Under the pieces are notes generated by a model. It had not been told where the DNA came from. It worked only from the letters and a program-made list of their open reading frames with translations, and searched no databases. Below, one piece after another: positions 1 to 8,900 of a stretch of 64,000 bases of DNA; within the stretch, counting starts at the first letter, position 1; every line of letters starts with the position of its first letter. This stretch comes from VFJQ01 sp044226525 (GTDB taxonomy: Bacteria; Verrucomicrobiota; Verrucomicrobiia; Chthoniobacterales; Chthoniobacteraceae). The position numbers were made by a program, and so were the translations under genes. Location of the stretch: the NCBI GenBank assembly GCA_044226525.1, contig JBGAGV010000027.1, positions 55,625 through 119,624 of the forward strand, read 5' to 3'.

Positions 1-2
1 TC

Positions 3-3000
3 ACTCGTTACAATGGCGGGCTTTTCGCAGCGGATACACCCGCCGCAAAAAACCTCACGCGATGGCGGATTCCCGATCCTGCGCTCGCCCGCGTTTTGCG
101 CCAGCTCATCTTTGCGCAGCCGCCGGCGAAATCCTCCGCACGTCAGCAGCGCATTTTTACCGACGATGCTATCGACTACTCGACGCTCGAAGTCCGCCAA
201 CTCGGCGACATCTACGAGGGCTTGCTGGGCGGACAGCTCAGTCGCACGGGCAAAGGCGGTGCGCTGGCGTTGACCGACGAAAATGGCGAAAACCATCGCC
301 ACGGCATTTTCTACACGCCGGATTGGGTCGTCACTTATCTGCTCCGAACCACGCTCGACCCGCTCCTCTCGCGCATCGAGCAAAGCGCAGAGGTGCAAAC
401 TGCGCTCAAGGCTAAGACCAACGAGGAGCGTTGGAACGACTCCTTCGCCCACGGTGCGCTCGCATTGAATCTCGTCGATCCAGCGATGGGCAGTGGCCAT
501 TTCCTCGTTCGCGCCACCGAGTATCTCGGTGAGCGCATCGTTCGGCATCCGACTACTCGGAGGAAAACCGAGCGCATCGTTACCAGCGGCGACGGCAAAC
601 GGACCAAAGCGCAGATCGAAGCAGACGGAAAAATCCCGGTGCCTAAGGAACTCTCCCAGGAGGATGCGGAGATTGCCTACTGGCGGCGGCGCGTTGTCGA
701 AGCGTGCATCTACGGCGTGGACATCAATCCGATGGCGGTCGAACTCGCGAAACTCTCCCTCTGGCTCACCTGCATCGCGATCGACGAGCCATTGAATTTC
801 CTCGAGCATCATCTGCGTCCCGGCAATTCGCTTCTCTCGGCCCGTGCTGCTGAACTCTCGCTGCCACCGCACCCGGAGGTCGATGTCACTCCGCTTCAAC
901 TGACCGATGTGGTGGAACCGGCGCTCCGCGAGGTCATCGGGCGGAACATCGATATCGAAGCGGTGGCCAGCACCCGGATGGAGCTGGTGAAAAAGAAGGA
1001 ACGAATGTGGCGTGAAGCTCGCCGTCAGCTCGGGCCGCTCCTGCGTGTCGCCGACCTGTGGCTCGGTGCGGTCGAAACGATCGCGCTGCCCGAGCTCGAC
1101 TACCTCACACTTGCCCGGCTCGAACTTGCTCCCGATACGCTCGGCGACGAACGGCCCGCCGCCGAAACGCTCCGCGCCTCGCGCGTCGCCGAGTGGGATG
1201 CCGTCCGCGCGCGTCTCGCACCGTTTCATTGGGAGATCGAGTTTCCCGATGTCTTCTTCGGCGCCGACGGCGCGCTGCTGCCTGAGGGCGAAGGTGGCTT
1301 CCACGCTGTGTTGGGCAATCCGCCCTACGTCTCCACGCAGACCAGCAGCGGCCAAGCGTGGGTCGGCACGCTGCTGCGGCGCTGGGGCTACTCGAACGAT
1401 CTCTACGTCTTCTTCACCGAACTCGGCTTCCGCCTCCTGTGCACAGGCGGACGCTTCGGCTTCATCGTCTCTGACACTTTCTTTACGCTCGCGAGCAAGA
1501 CCGCTATGCGCGAACTGCTTCAGTCGCACCGGCTCGACGTGATCGGGCAGTGCGACCCCTTCGACGCCACGGTCGATGCCGCGATTTTCGTCGCCGAGAA
1601 AAGCGAACCCTCCGCGGATGAGCCGACAACCTTCGTGCAGGCGCGATATCGCTGGCGTGAAGACGACACCCGCACCGAGCCCGACAAGGCGTTGCCGCTG
1701 ATGCCCGGTGCCGCAATCAACTGGACGATTGAGCGGATGAACGGTGAAGCGATTGCGCACGGGGCGTTTGGAGACCTGCGGCTGCACCGCGTGCCGCTGG
1801 CACTATGGCGTTCGGCGCACAAGCGCGCGTTCTTCGAGCCGCGGCTAGGGACGCTGCGGCTCTTCGTGCGGTTCAACGACACGGTGAAGCGCCTGCACGC
1901 GCAGTGGTGGGAGAAGATCGAGGACTATCGAAAGGTCGCGGCTAACTCAGACGAAATCGCTGAGTATCATGTCGGCCTTAAGCCAGGGAATATTACATTG
2001 GTCGGGCTCGTCGCCGACGGTGCAGTCGGACTTCAGGTCGGCAATAATGGCCGGTTTGTTGGATATCTCGAAGGCACGCCTCAGGCGCGTGCCGTGCTCG
2101 AAAAGCGCAGCGAGTGGACGCAGCGCTGGCTGGCCGACGTGGAAATCGCCGCGCGTTTTCGTGAACTGTTACTCGCTGCTGGCGGAACGCTCGCGAAACC
2201 GATGGCCGACAGCGCGGCGTGGGAAGCGACGGTTGAGCCGTTGCGCGCGGAGTTCACTGCCGCGCGTCTCGGATTCGGCAAGATGGACCTCTATCGCACT
2301 GTGCCGAAGCAGCTCATCGCCGGTCCAAAAGATTTCGAGTTCGCGTGGCAAGAACGGAAGAAGGAGCTGTGGGAACGCTGGCGCACGCGCGGCGAACTTC
2401 AAGGCTACTGGTCGAAGAAACCCGCCGCGCGTGTGAGCGACGCGGAGTTTTGCCATATTTGTGGTGAACTCCAAGCTTGGGTCGTAGCGGAGAACGAGTT
2501 ACGCAAAAAGGCAAAGACCGAACCATTGCCTAAGGATGTGCTTGGGCTGCGCTCGGCTGAAAGCTACGACGATCCAAAGGATGCGCCGCGCGTCGCGACG
2601 ATCTACTCCGGCTTGCGCGGTCGCGCGCAATTCGTCGTTTTGAAGAAGGGTGATCCCGACGGCAGCCGCTGGATCGACAATCAAGTCACGTTCATCGAAT
2701 GGACGCGCACTGCGGTTGACTGGATGATGTCCGCAAGGTCTGCGCGTTGGCAGGGACACACATTCTTCCTCCGCGAGGGGATCACATGGACACGAGTCGC
2801 CAACCACGTAGCGATGAAGGCGCGGATCATGCCGCCGTGCATTTTCGACACGGATAGCGTCCGACTTACGCCAATGACCGGCGCGATCAGCGCTGCAACT
2901 TTCCTCGCCTTATTCAACAGCGATATCGTGAGCTTCTTGAAGATGCGGTTCCTCCAACACACCGCGAAGTGGGAAATCGGGAACATCCGCCAAATCCCAC

Positions 3001-3293
3001 TCGTTATCCCTACGCCCGCACAGACCGCGCAGCTGGAGCGGCTGGCGGAGCTAGCGATGGCGGCGAAGCGGGACGGCTTCGCCGGCGAACCGCCCGCCGA
3101 TGCGCTCGTCGCCGCGTGCCGCTCGCTTGACGCGCAACTTCTCGCCAACGCGCCCGCCTACCTTCACCCACCGCGCCAAGCCGTGACTTTTCAAAAGCCT
3201 GACGACTGCCTCGCCGTGATCGAGCGCGCCGTGAATTGGGAAGCCGAGCAACTCTACGGCGTCGCTGGCTTGGGGCCATTTGATGAGTTTTAG
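3..3293 (+). CDS. Type IIG-like (Eco57I family) adenine-specific DNA methyltransferase/restriction protein, 5' end outside window
   Basis: The reading frame is open from base 3, so the N-terminus lies outside the window. The first visible residues contain YNGGLFA, typical of Eco57I-type enzymes. SAM-binding motif I (DPAMGSGHFL) lies near bases 478-508, and the catalytic adenine-methylase motif IV (NPPY) near base 1318, flanked by NDLYVFFTE. About 1,100 residues are visible, which fits the long single-chain enzymes in which methylase and target recognition, sometimes with a nuclease, are fused. It would methylate adenine in a specific DNA site and may cut unmodified DNA; a nuclease domain, if any, would be in the missing N-terminal part. 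The stop is followed in the same frame by an HsdR fragment, so the locus has been rearranged. A BREX PglX-like protein is an alternative, but no BREX partner genes are visible. Confidence 0.85.
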   Translation, partial: TRYNGGLFAADTPAAKNLTRWRIPDPALARVLRQLIFAQPPAKSSARQQRIFTDDAIDYSTLEVRQLGDIYEGLLGGQLSRTGKGGALALTDENGENHRHGIFYTPDWVVTYLLRTTLDPLLSRIEQSAEVQTALKAKTNEERWNDSFAHGALALNLVDPAMGSGHFLVRATEYLGERIVRHPTTRRKTERIVTSGDGKRTKAQIEADGKIPVPKELSQEDAEIAYWRRRVVEACIYGVDINPMAVELAKLSLWLTCIAIDEPLNFLEHHLRPGNSLLSARAAELSLPPHPEVDVTPLQLTDVVEPALREVIGRNIDIEAVASTRMELVKKKERMWREARRQLGPLLRVADLWLGAVETIALPELDYLTLARLELAPDTLGDERPAAETLRASRVAEWDAVRARLAPFHWEIEFPDVFFGADGALLPEGEGGFHAVLGNPPYVSTQTSSGQAWVGTLLRRWGYSNDLYVFFTELGFRLLCTGGRFGFIVSDTFFTLASKTAMRELLQSHRLDVIGQCDPFDATVDAAIFVAEKSEPSADEPTTFVQARYRWREDDTRTEPDKALPLMPGAAINWTIERMNGEAIAHGAFGDLRLHRVPLALWRSAHKRAFFEPRLGTLRLFVRFNDTVKRLHAQWWEKIEDYRKVAANSDEIAEYHVGLKPGNITLVGLVADGAVGLQVGNNGRFVGYLEGTPQARAVLEKRSEWTQRWLADVEIAARFRELLLAAGGTLAKPMADSAAWEATVEPLRAEFTAARLGFGKMDLYRTVPKQLIAGPKDFEFAWQERKKELWERWRTRGELQGYWSKKPAARVSDAEFCHICGELQAWVVAENELRKKAKTEPLPKDVLGLRSAESYDDPKDAPRVATIYSGLRGRAQFVVLKKGDPDGSRWIDNQVTFIEWTRTAVDWMMSARSARWQGHTFFLREGITWTRVANHVAMKARIMPPCIFDTDSVRLTPMTGAISAATFLALFNSDIVSFLKMRFLQHTAKWEIGNIRQIPLVIPTPAQTAQLERLAELAMAAKRDGFAGEPPADALVAACRSLDAQLLANAPAYLHPPRQAVTFQKPDDCLAVIERAVNWEAEQLYGVAGLGPFDEF

Positions 3294-3554
3294 GCCGATA
3301 CCGAAACGCTGAAATCTCTGGCGGTCGAACTCACCGTAAAACTCCGCTCCAGCACGACGGTGGACTGGCAGGTGCGCGACAGCGTCCGCGCCAGCATGCG
3401 GCTGCTCATCAAACGCCTCCTGCGCAAATACAAATACCCACCCGAGGGGCAGGAAGAAGCCGTCGCCATGGTCCTGAAGCAGGCCGAGGCACTGGCCGAC
3501 GTGTGGTCCACGGGCGCGGAGCCGCACCATTATTCACCCGGGGCTCCGGTCTGA
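3294..3554 (+). pseudogene. Relic of type I restriction enzyme HsdR C-terminus
   Basis: Directly after the TAG stop of the methylase gene, the same frame continues for 86 codons to a second stop. The translated segment (ETLKSLAVEL, VDWQVRDSVRASMR, LIKRLLRKYKYPP, then EEAVAMVLKQAE) matches what I know of the extreme C-terminal helical region of type I restriction subunit R. There is no room for the helicase or nuclease domains, so this is a fragment. Recombination between a type I locus and the present gene is the simplest explanation. A readthrough or natural C-terminal extension of the methylase is less likely because the similarity is to a different enzyme class. Confidence 0.72.
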
Positions 3555-3790
3555 GATTCTCCGTTGCCGGAACGGTGTTCCGCAGTATATTGCGCCCACT
3601 CAATGAAGTGGCAGGACGAGGCAGAGCGGCCCGGCACCGAGGTCATCCCTCAATGCCTTCGGAAAACAGACACCCTGCCGAAGGCAGGTCGAGACGGCAA
3701 CATGGCGACAATAAACACACTATTCCAGAACTCAGGCACGAGGCCGGACCGCAACACGGCAGCCCGCCCCGTCTCCGCCGGCGCCCAAAA

Positions 3791-3810
3791 CACAATAAAA
3801 CACAATATTT
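3791..3810 (+). repeat. Dispersed 20-bp repeat, copy 1
   Basis: CACAATAAAACACAATATTT occurs here and again, identically and preceded by CAAAA, at 55035-55054. It is much more AT-rich than its surroundings. Both copies lie beside broken genes (HsdR relic here, VapBC relics there). Confidence 0.75.
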
Positions 3811-3862
3811 TGAACCGTTTTTTCCGCCTCGCCCGCTCCCGCGAACACGCGCTCAGCCCCCC

Positions 3863-3897
3863 AAATCCTAAATCCTGAATCCAAAATCTTAAATCCC
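3863..3897 (+). repeat. Short AT-rich direct repeats
   Basis: Tandem variations of AATCCTAA / AATCCTGAATCC / AAATCTTAAATCC lie just before the L,D-transpeptidase gene. A comparable AAGAATTA-type repeat occurs at 14172-14262. Confidence 0.55.
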
Positions 3898-3984
3898 CAC
3901 CCCTCCCTCCGCTTGACGAGTATACCTGTCCTCTCGAATGGCTCCTTGCCCAAAGGGCGGAGTCCGCTTAAAAACGCGCCCGTT

Positions 3985-4965
3985 ATGCAGGGTCTCGCAC
4001 TTAGGGTTACTGCAATTTTACTCTTCGCGCTCGCCAGCAGCAGGGCTCTGGCCGAGTCGGATGCGGAGAACCTCGAAGTTCGCATCAGTATTGCGGACCA
4101 GAAGATCGTCCTCCTGCGCGACGGGATGTGGTTGCAGCGGTTCGATGTCTCGACCTCGAAGTTTGGCATCGGCGACGCCTTTGGCAGCTACAAGACCCCG
4201 CTCGGACGCCTTCGGGTTTGCAGCAAGATCGGCGATGGCCTGCCGGCGGGTTCGGTGATGAATCATCGCAATGCCACCGGCGAAATCCTGCCGGTGAATG
4301 CGCGGGGCCGCGACCCGATCGTGACCCGCATCATCTGGCTCGAAGGGCTGGAAGCCGGCAATGAACACGCCCGCGCGCGGGGCATTTACATTCACGGCAC
4401 GGTGGAAGAGCAGAAGATCGGCAAGCCGGCCAGCTACGGCTGCATCCGCATGCGCTCGCGCGATGTGGTGATGCTGTTCGACGCCTTGCCGGTGGGCACG
4501 CCCGTTTCAATTCAGCAGGACAAGCTGCCGCGGTTCAAGCGGTGGTCGCCGCCGCCGCCGATGCCGGTCATCGCGGCAAAGGAACCGGTGAAGAAGGTTC
4601 CGGAAAAGGAGGAGAAGACGAAGGAACCGGTGCTCGTCGCGCAACATGCGACCGAGAAAGGCGAGAAGACTTCGCCCAAGACCGAACTCGTCGCCGCGAA
4701 ACACGTGACCGACAAACCCGAGAAGACCCTGGGCCGGATGGAGCCGGCCGTGGTCCGCCAGAAGGAACCGGTCGTGTTTGCCCAGCGCCTCCCCGCCCGG
4801 ACCGAGACCGAACCGGTCGCCTCCAGTTCCACGCGCATGGTCATCAAAGCCAGTGGCGCCGAGGACCACGACGTGCGTCCCTCGGATCTCGCCAACAGCG
4901 CATTCAAGAGCAGCATCCTCTTCGCCGACCTGCCCGGGCACGGCCCGCAGGAGCGGAAGAACTAG
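3985..4965 (+). CDS. Exported L,D-transpeptidase (YkuD domain) with charged C-terminal tail
   Basis: The family cross-links peptidoglycan stem peptides (3-3 links) or attaches proteins to the wall, outside the cytoplasmic membrane. The ATG at 3985 was chosen because it gives a clean signal peptide (MQGLALRVTAILLFALASSRALA); an upstream in-frame TTG at 3913 would bury it. The catalytic domain spans about residues 28-190. H137 is in IHGT and the nucleophile C153 is in SYGCIRM, the YkuD signature. After about residue 200 the protein becomes a Lys/Glu/Pro-rich tail with repeated KEPV/EKTK segments of some 120 residues. The tail has no recognised domain and may act as a spacer or wall-binding tether. 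It appears to be monocistronic; the next gene is convergent. Confidence 0.88.
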   Translation: MQGLALRVTAILLFALASSRALAESDAENLEVRISIADQKIVLLRDGMWLQRFDVSTSKFGIGDAFGSYKTPLGRLRVCSKIGDGLPAGSVMNHRNATGEILPVNARGRDPIVTRIIWLEGLEAGNEHARARGIYIHGTVEEQKIGKPASYGCIRMRSRDVVMLFDALPVGTPVSIQQDKLPRFKRWSPPPPMPVIAAKEPVKKVPEKEEKTKEPVLVAQHATEKGEKTSPKTELVAAKHVTDKPEKTLGRMEPAVVRQKEPVVFAQRLPARTETEPVASSSTRMVIKASGAEDHDVRPSDLANSAFKSSILFADLPGHGPQERKN

Positions 4966-5011
4966 ACCGTCGGAGCGAAGACGCGTGAGGGCGCGCGCCC
5001 TCTGCGCAACC

Positions 5012-5869
5012 TTACTTCCGCCAGAGCCACTTCACGGCTTCGGGAAAGATCGAGCCGCCGTGCTTGGAATTGTGCGCTCCGTCGCCCAACTCGAAACGCA
5101 CGTCGTAGGCCATGTAATCGAGCGACTTGAACATCATCTGGTTCGCGAGCGGCCAGTTGCCGAACTGGTTGTCGATATCGCCCGAGCCGTCCTGCAGGAA
5201 GACGCGCAGCGGTTTGCGGTCGGTCTTGCGGATGAGATACGAATACGCGTTCCCGCCGCGGATGTTGGTGAAGCTGCCGATGGTCGAGAGCACCTTGCGA
5301 AATTGATCCGGTCGCTCCCAGGCGACGGTAAAAGAACAGATCCCGCCGCTCGACGCTCCGCAGATGGCGTGCATCGCGGGGTCTTCGCTGAAGGGCCACT
5401 GCTTGCGCACTTCGGGCAGGATTTCCTCGATCAAAAACCGCGCGTAACGGTCGCCGAGCGAATCGTATTCGAGGCTGCGATTCGACACTCGCCACGGGCT
5501 CTGCGGCTTGGGTTGATTCACGTCATGCCCGGGGTTGATGAAGACCGCGACGATCGGCGGCAGGTCGCCACGGGCGATGAGATTGTCGAACACGATCGGC
5601 ACGCGCCAGTTGCCCTTCGGCCCGATGTAATCGTGCCCGTCCTGGAAAACCATCAAGGCGGCTGAGCCATCGGGCTTGAACTGCGCGGGCACATAGACCC
5701 ACCAGTCGCGCGTCGTGTTCTCGAAGATCTTCGACTGCCACGGCGGCATCTGGGTCAGGGTGCCTTTGGGCACGCCGGCCTGTTCCTGCTGATCGGGCGA
5801 ATTCGAGACGTAATCGTCGATGGCAAGCGCGCAGTGCGCGGCAAGGAGGAGCGGGATGAGGAAACGCAC
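5012..5869 (-). CDS. Secreted alpha/beta-hydrolase esterase (esterase D / enterochelin esterase-like)
   Basis: 285 residues with a short N-terminal signal peptide (about 16 residues, LLLAAHCALA). The nucleophile elbow is GASSG with Ser173 at its centre. A likely acid residue lies in QDGSGDIDN and the catalytic His in AHNSKHGG near the C-terminus. The fold and motif order match the esterase D/Fes group of PF00756, which hydrolyse esters such as carbohydrate acetyl/feruloyl esters or siderophore esters; the substrate cannot be read from sequence. No siderophore genes are adjacent, so a carbohydrate esterase role seems more likely. It is convergent with the L,D-transpeptidase and not obviously in an operon. 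Confidence 0.82.
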   Translation of the reverse strand: MRFLIPLLLAAHCALAIDDYVSNSPDQQEQAGVPKGTLTQMPPWQSKIFENTTRDWWVYVPAQFKPDGSAALMVFQDGHDYIGPKGNWRVPIVFDNLIARGDLPPIVAVFINPGHDVNQPKPQSPWRVSNRSLEYDSLGDRYARFLIEEILPEVRKQWPFSEDPAMHAICGASSGGICSFTVAWERPDQFRKVLSTIGSFTNIRGGNAYSYLIRKTDRKPLRVFLQDGSGDIDNQFGNWPLANQMMFKSLDYMAYDVRFELGDGAHNSKHGGSIFPEAVKWLWRK

Positions 5870-5927
5870 GGCGCGTTTATGAACCGATTACCCGCCGACT
5901 TCCAACGCTCAATTCATCGCCAGGCAC

Positions 5928-8900
5928 TCAGACACCAATGAAGTCAAATTTATGAATGCCCGTAATCGGCCCGAGAGTGGTGGCGACGATGAAGCCATCG
6001 ATCGGGATGCCAGTGCGAGGATCGATCGTTGCGCCGTCGAAGTTGCCGTCCCGATCGGCATCAAAACCGATTACATCGGCTTTGATCCCGCTGACTTTAT
6101 TCGCCGCTACGAAGAGCCCAGGAGTGGCACTCAACGCGGCGATGGCCGCGATCTGCCGGGCAGTCACGTTCGTCACCGAACCCGCCAAGGCCTTCACGGC
6201 ATTGGCGCCAACGCCGCCGCGACCGGCAAAGATGCCTTGGGGGATACCCTGCGGGAAGTCCGGCTCGACGAGGTTCGGATTGAAGACGCCGTAGCGATCC
6301 GTGCCGCCAAGCGAATTGTCCGCGGCCTGGCCGATCGTGCCCAGCACCTTGATGGCGCTAACGCCACCGCCCACTCCGCCGATGCCTTGCGCTGCACTGC
6401 CACCGGTGCCGGCATAAATTGCCGTAATGACGCTGTTGAGGTCTTTGAAATGTCCCACGTTTTTGACGTCACCGCCTTTGCCCCCCACTCCCCCGGTGCC
6501 TGTCGCATCGCCACCCGAGCCACCGGACAGGATCGAGATGCCGGCTCCACTGGTCGATTGCTGGATATTGATGTTCGTGCCGGAGACGCTTCCGCCCAAG
6601 CCACCTGCGGCGACGCCAGTGCCGCCGTCGCCTCCCGCAACGATGTAATTGAGCCCACTGCTCCGCCCGACGAATCCGTAAGAGCCCGCATTGATCGAAC
6701 CACCCGCGCCACCTTTGGCCTTCGCGGTTCCTGCACCGTCACCACCGGCGCCAGCATAGGCCAGCAACCCCGCACCATCGACGCCGATCAACGTATTGCC
6801 GATCGAACCACCCGCTCCACCATTTCCTCCGGAAGCGTTGCCGCCATCACCTGCCACCAGCATCGCTCCACGCAGATGGGTTCCCGAAATGTGAGCCCCG
6901 TCGAAAAAGAGGGCGTTGCGCGCCTCGAGTCCGGTAATGGAACCACCGATCCCACCCACCGTGACCCCATTTCCCCCATTTCCCGCCTGCACGACCAAAG
7001 GTGCGTCGAAAGAGGGGGCAACGTTTGGATTGAATCCAGTCAGCCCGCTGATGGGGATACCGCCTTTGAACGCCCCGCCATTCCCCCCGGCACCCACGCT
7101 ACCATTGCCACCATCCCCCAAGGTAATGCTCATGGTGAGATAGCCTTTAATGACCCCACCACTCCGACCGATCTGATCGTGATGGGTGGTGTAATTCAGA
7201 CCCGACAAGCTGCCTCCGGCGCCACCGATCGTGCCATTTCCACCGCTACCGCTGGTCAAAGTCATCGTCACATTGCCGGCTGACGGATCACTGTCGTCGT
7301 CCTCGTTGCGGTTGGAGTTATCGATATCGAGGACGATACCAGTCAGGGCGCCACCCGCTCCGCCGACGCCGCCGATCGCATTGCCGCCATGGCCTGAGGT
7401 GATCGCGACGCTGTAAGCCTTGAAGCTGCTTTCGGTCTCCGAATCGAGCGTGAGCGTATGTTTGAAATTCGTCACCGCGCCGCCCGCACCACCGGCACCG
7501 GTCGAGCCGTTCGCATTTCCACCCTGGCCGCCAACAACGGCCAGCGAACTGTCGTGGATCGTCGTCGTCACGCCGACGATGCTTCCACCAGCACCAGCTT
7601 TCCCACCAAAACTATTACCCCCTGTCCCAGCCGCCAAGGTGAGGTTCGGCAGGATGTCGCCTTTGGTCAGTTCGATCACGAGTCCACGCAGTGAACCGCC
7701 ATCGCCACCTGCCGCCGTGAGGGCATTCGTCACCGTAGTAGGCGATCCTCCGTCGCCGGCGGTCAGCGTCAAGTTATCCTCCGCCAGGATATGCGGTGCC
7801 ACCGGTTCCCCGCCGCTTGCCGGGATGAAAGTCAGCGGATTCACAATCGATCCACCCGCCCCTCCGGCCCCCGTCTGGGTCCCGCCACCGGTTCCGGAAA
7901 CGAGCTTGATCGTGGTCGCCTCGATGTTGACCGAACTGACGGAGCCACCGGCTCCCCCATTCCCAACCTTGAGCTTCCCGCCAATCGTCGCATCGATGCC
8001 CGCACCACCGTTGCCGGCGGTCAGATTGACCGTCTTCCCGGCAGAGAAAGGCAACGTCTGCTCCGAGGTCGTCGCGAAATCACTGCTGAACGCAAAGAAA
8101 TTGACCGCGCTCGTGACCGCCGCAAATCCCGGCGCCGCAGCCGTGCCAAAACCGGCGAAGTTCCGGAAGACCTTGCCGCTGTCGAAAGCCTTGCTGATCT
8201 GATAGACTGGCGGCGTGCTGCTATCGCCCACGTATTCCGTCAGGCGCGAGGCACCTGTGCCGTTCGACAGGACGAAGAGCATGTCGGGCGTATCATCCAC
8301 GCCGTCGTCCACGAACCGAATCACCGTGGCTTTGCCGCCTCCGGGCGCCGGGAGATCGCCGATGACTGCCGGCACCGACAAGCTGGTATCGAACAGACTC
8401 ACCACACCGGAGTTTGTGCCCAGCGCTGCCAACATTTTGCCATCGGAGGAAATCTCCACCTGTCGGACGCCACCAGTGAGGGTAGCGAAGTCTTTCACGT
8501 CAGTGAAGGCAGGCGTTGGATTGCTATCCGTCTGCTGTGCAATGGAAGCCGTAAACAGAACGCCGCTCTTGAGTGAGGCGACCACTCCACTGAAGCCGGA
8601 ATCGACGCGAGCCAATGTCACATCCGTCACCGGCACGGCGAAATTGGTCTCCTTCCCGAACTTCGCAATGGATACGCCCCCGATTGGATCGTTCTGGCGC
8701 GTGAGCAGCTCGAGCGTGCCGATTTCTTTATTCTTCGACTCCGTCGAACCTGCCACCGCAATGAGACCGGGATTGCTCGGATCGACATCGATGGCGTTCG
8801 GCGATCCGGTCAGCCCCACGCTGAGCGACTTGAGCTTCGGATTGTCGGCGTCGGTGACATCATAGAAGCTGCCTGCGCTTTGATTCAGGAGCACCACCAC

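Larger units (their letters stand above)
3555..3984. other. Non-coding gap with dispersed repeat and AT-rich decamer-like repeats
   Basis: No convincing gene. It contains an 8-bp inverted repeat (GCCTTCGG ... CCGAAGGC, near 3655-3687), a 20-bp AT-rich motif shared with the region near 55.0 kb, and short direct repeats of the type AAATCCT/GAATCC. The region follows the HsdR relic and looks like recombination debris. Confidence 0.6.
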
